From: an uncultured Ruminococcus sp.
GTDB lineage: Bacteria; Bacillota; Clostridia; Oscillospirales; Ruminococcaceae
Length of the DNA stretch: 6,517 nt
Assembly (NCBI GenBank): GCA_900752785.1
Contig: CAADWP010000062.1
Coordinates: forward strand, 1-6,517
Reading direction: 5' to 3'
The translations under genes and the position numbers were made by a program. Position 1 is the first letter of the stretch. Every line of letters begins with the position of its first letter. A model generated the notes under the pieces. The model saw only the letters and a list, made by a program, of their open reading frames with translations. It had not been told where the DNA came from and did not search any database. Positions 6,152 to 6,517 of this stretch are shown piece by piece.

Positions 6152-6517
6152 AGAACGTATAGTTGGCGAACAGGATAAGTTTATTGACATTCTGACAAAA
6201 GAGAGCGGGATTCTTGAAATTTCCGTTAAGGGCGCAAGGAAGATCAACGGCAAATCAGGAAGCTCTACTCAACTTTTTGCTTATTCGCGATTCTGCATAA
6301 ATCAAAAAGGGGAGAGATTTTTTCTTAACAGCGTCGAACCGATACATATTTTTTACGGTTTGCGCAGTTCGCTGACAAAAATTTCTCTTGCCTCGTATTT
6401 TGCCGAGGTGCTGCGCTACTGTGTTGATTCGGAGGCGTACGGAGGCAATATTACGAGGCTTTTTCTTAATACTCTTTATTACATGGAAAATGATCTGCGA
6501 AGCGAAGCTTTGCTCAA
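6123..6517 (+). CDS. recO: DNA repair protein RecO, N-terminal part (cut by window end)
   Basis: RecO is a recombination mediator that works with RecR, and often RecF, to load RecA on SSB-coated DNA and to anneal strands. The 131 codons present begin MITTEGIVLKERIVGEQDK, the classic start of the RecO OB-fold, followed by LTKESGILEISVKGARK and the QLFAYSRFCI strand. Residues from about 80 onward, including LTKISLASYFAEVL, are the beginning of the helical C-terminal domain. The zinc-finger cysteines and the stop codon lie beyond the window. The start overlaps yqzL by 29 bases and has only a weak Shine-Dalgarno (AAGG about 12 bases upstream), so it probably relies on ribosomes finishing yqzL. 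Confidence 0.93.
   Translation, partial: MITTEGIVLKERIVGEQDKFIDILTKESGILEISVKGARKINGKSGSSTQLFAYSRFCINQKGERFFLNSVEPIHIFYGLRSSLTKISLASYFAEVLRYCVDSEAYGGNITRLFLNTLYYMENDLRSEALL

Noticed and set aside
5966..6253. Minus-strand 95-aa frame over the era-yqzL-recO junction
   Set aside because: It is antisense to the YqzL-like ORF and the conserved RecO N terminus, with no ribosome binding site or recognisable motif.

Overview
The window looks like core chromosome from an AT-rich, low-GC Gram-positive bacterium of the class Clostridia, probably near Ruminococcus/Oscillospiraceae. The grounds are the gene order phoH-ybeY-era-yqzL-recO (a Firmicutes arrangement), strong AGGAGG-type ribosome binding sites, near-consensus sigma-A promoters and AT-rich intergenic DNA. 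The genus is an inference from overall gene style; no marker here proves it. I see no mobile element, tRNA, rRNA or CRISPR array.

Left part (1-1968): the first ~80 bases may hold the 3' end of an unidentified plus-strand gene. Two minus-strand genes follow: radC (JAMM-domain 'DNA repair' family protein) and, upstream of it on the same strand, gap (glycolytic type I GAPDH). gap has its own promoter (TTGAAA-17-TATAAT), a very strong Shine-Dalgarno and a rho-independent terminator. That terminator lies between gap and radC and touches the possible radC starts, so radC may depend on read-through.

Middle (1908-3019): a 293-base divergent intergenic region carries the gap promoter, a weaker plus-strand promoter and several TTGTT/AACAA motifs. 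It is followed by a ~252-aa soluble protein with the fold signature of a histidine kinase (DHp-like helices plus a worn ATPase domain). The phosphoacceptor histidine seems to be absent. This is the least ordinary gene in the window.

Right part (2991-6517): a perfect consensus sigma-A promoter (TTGACA-17-TATAAT) drives an apparent operon of a CYTH-domain triphosphatase, phoH (PhoH/YbeZ-like ATPase), ybeY (rRNA-maturation endoribonuclease), era (30S-assembly GTPase), a 39-aa YqzL-like protein and recO (recombination mediator, cut by the window end). Genes overlap or lie within about 70 bases, and no terminator is visible between them. YbeY, PhoH/YbeZ and Era are all linked to RNA metabolism and small-subunit maturation, and RecO is the usual downstream partner. 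Compared with the Bacillus arrangement, pgpH, dgkA, cdd and the sporulation genes yqfC/yqfD are absent from this stretch, and the CYTH gene stands where yqfD would be.

I found no convincing new multi-gene system. The best lead is the degenerate histidine-kinase-like protein beside the ribosome-maturation operon.
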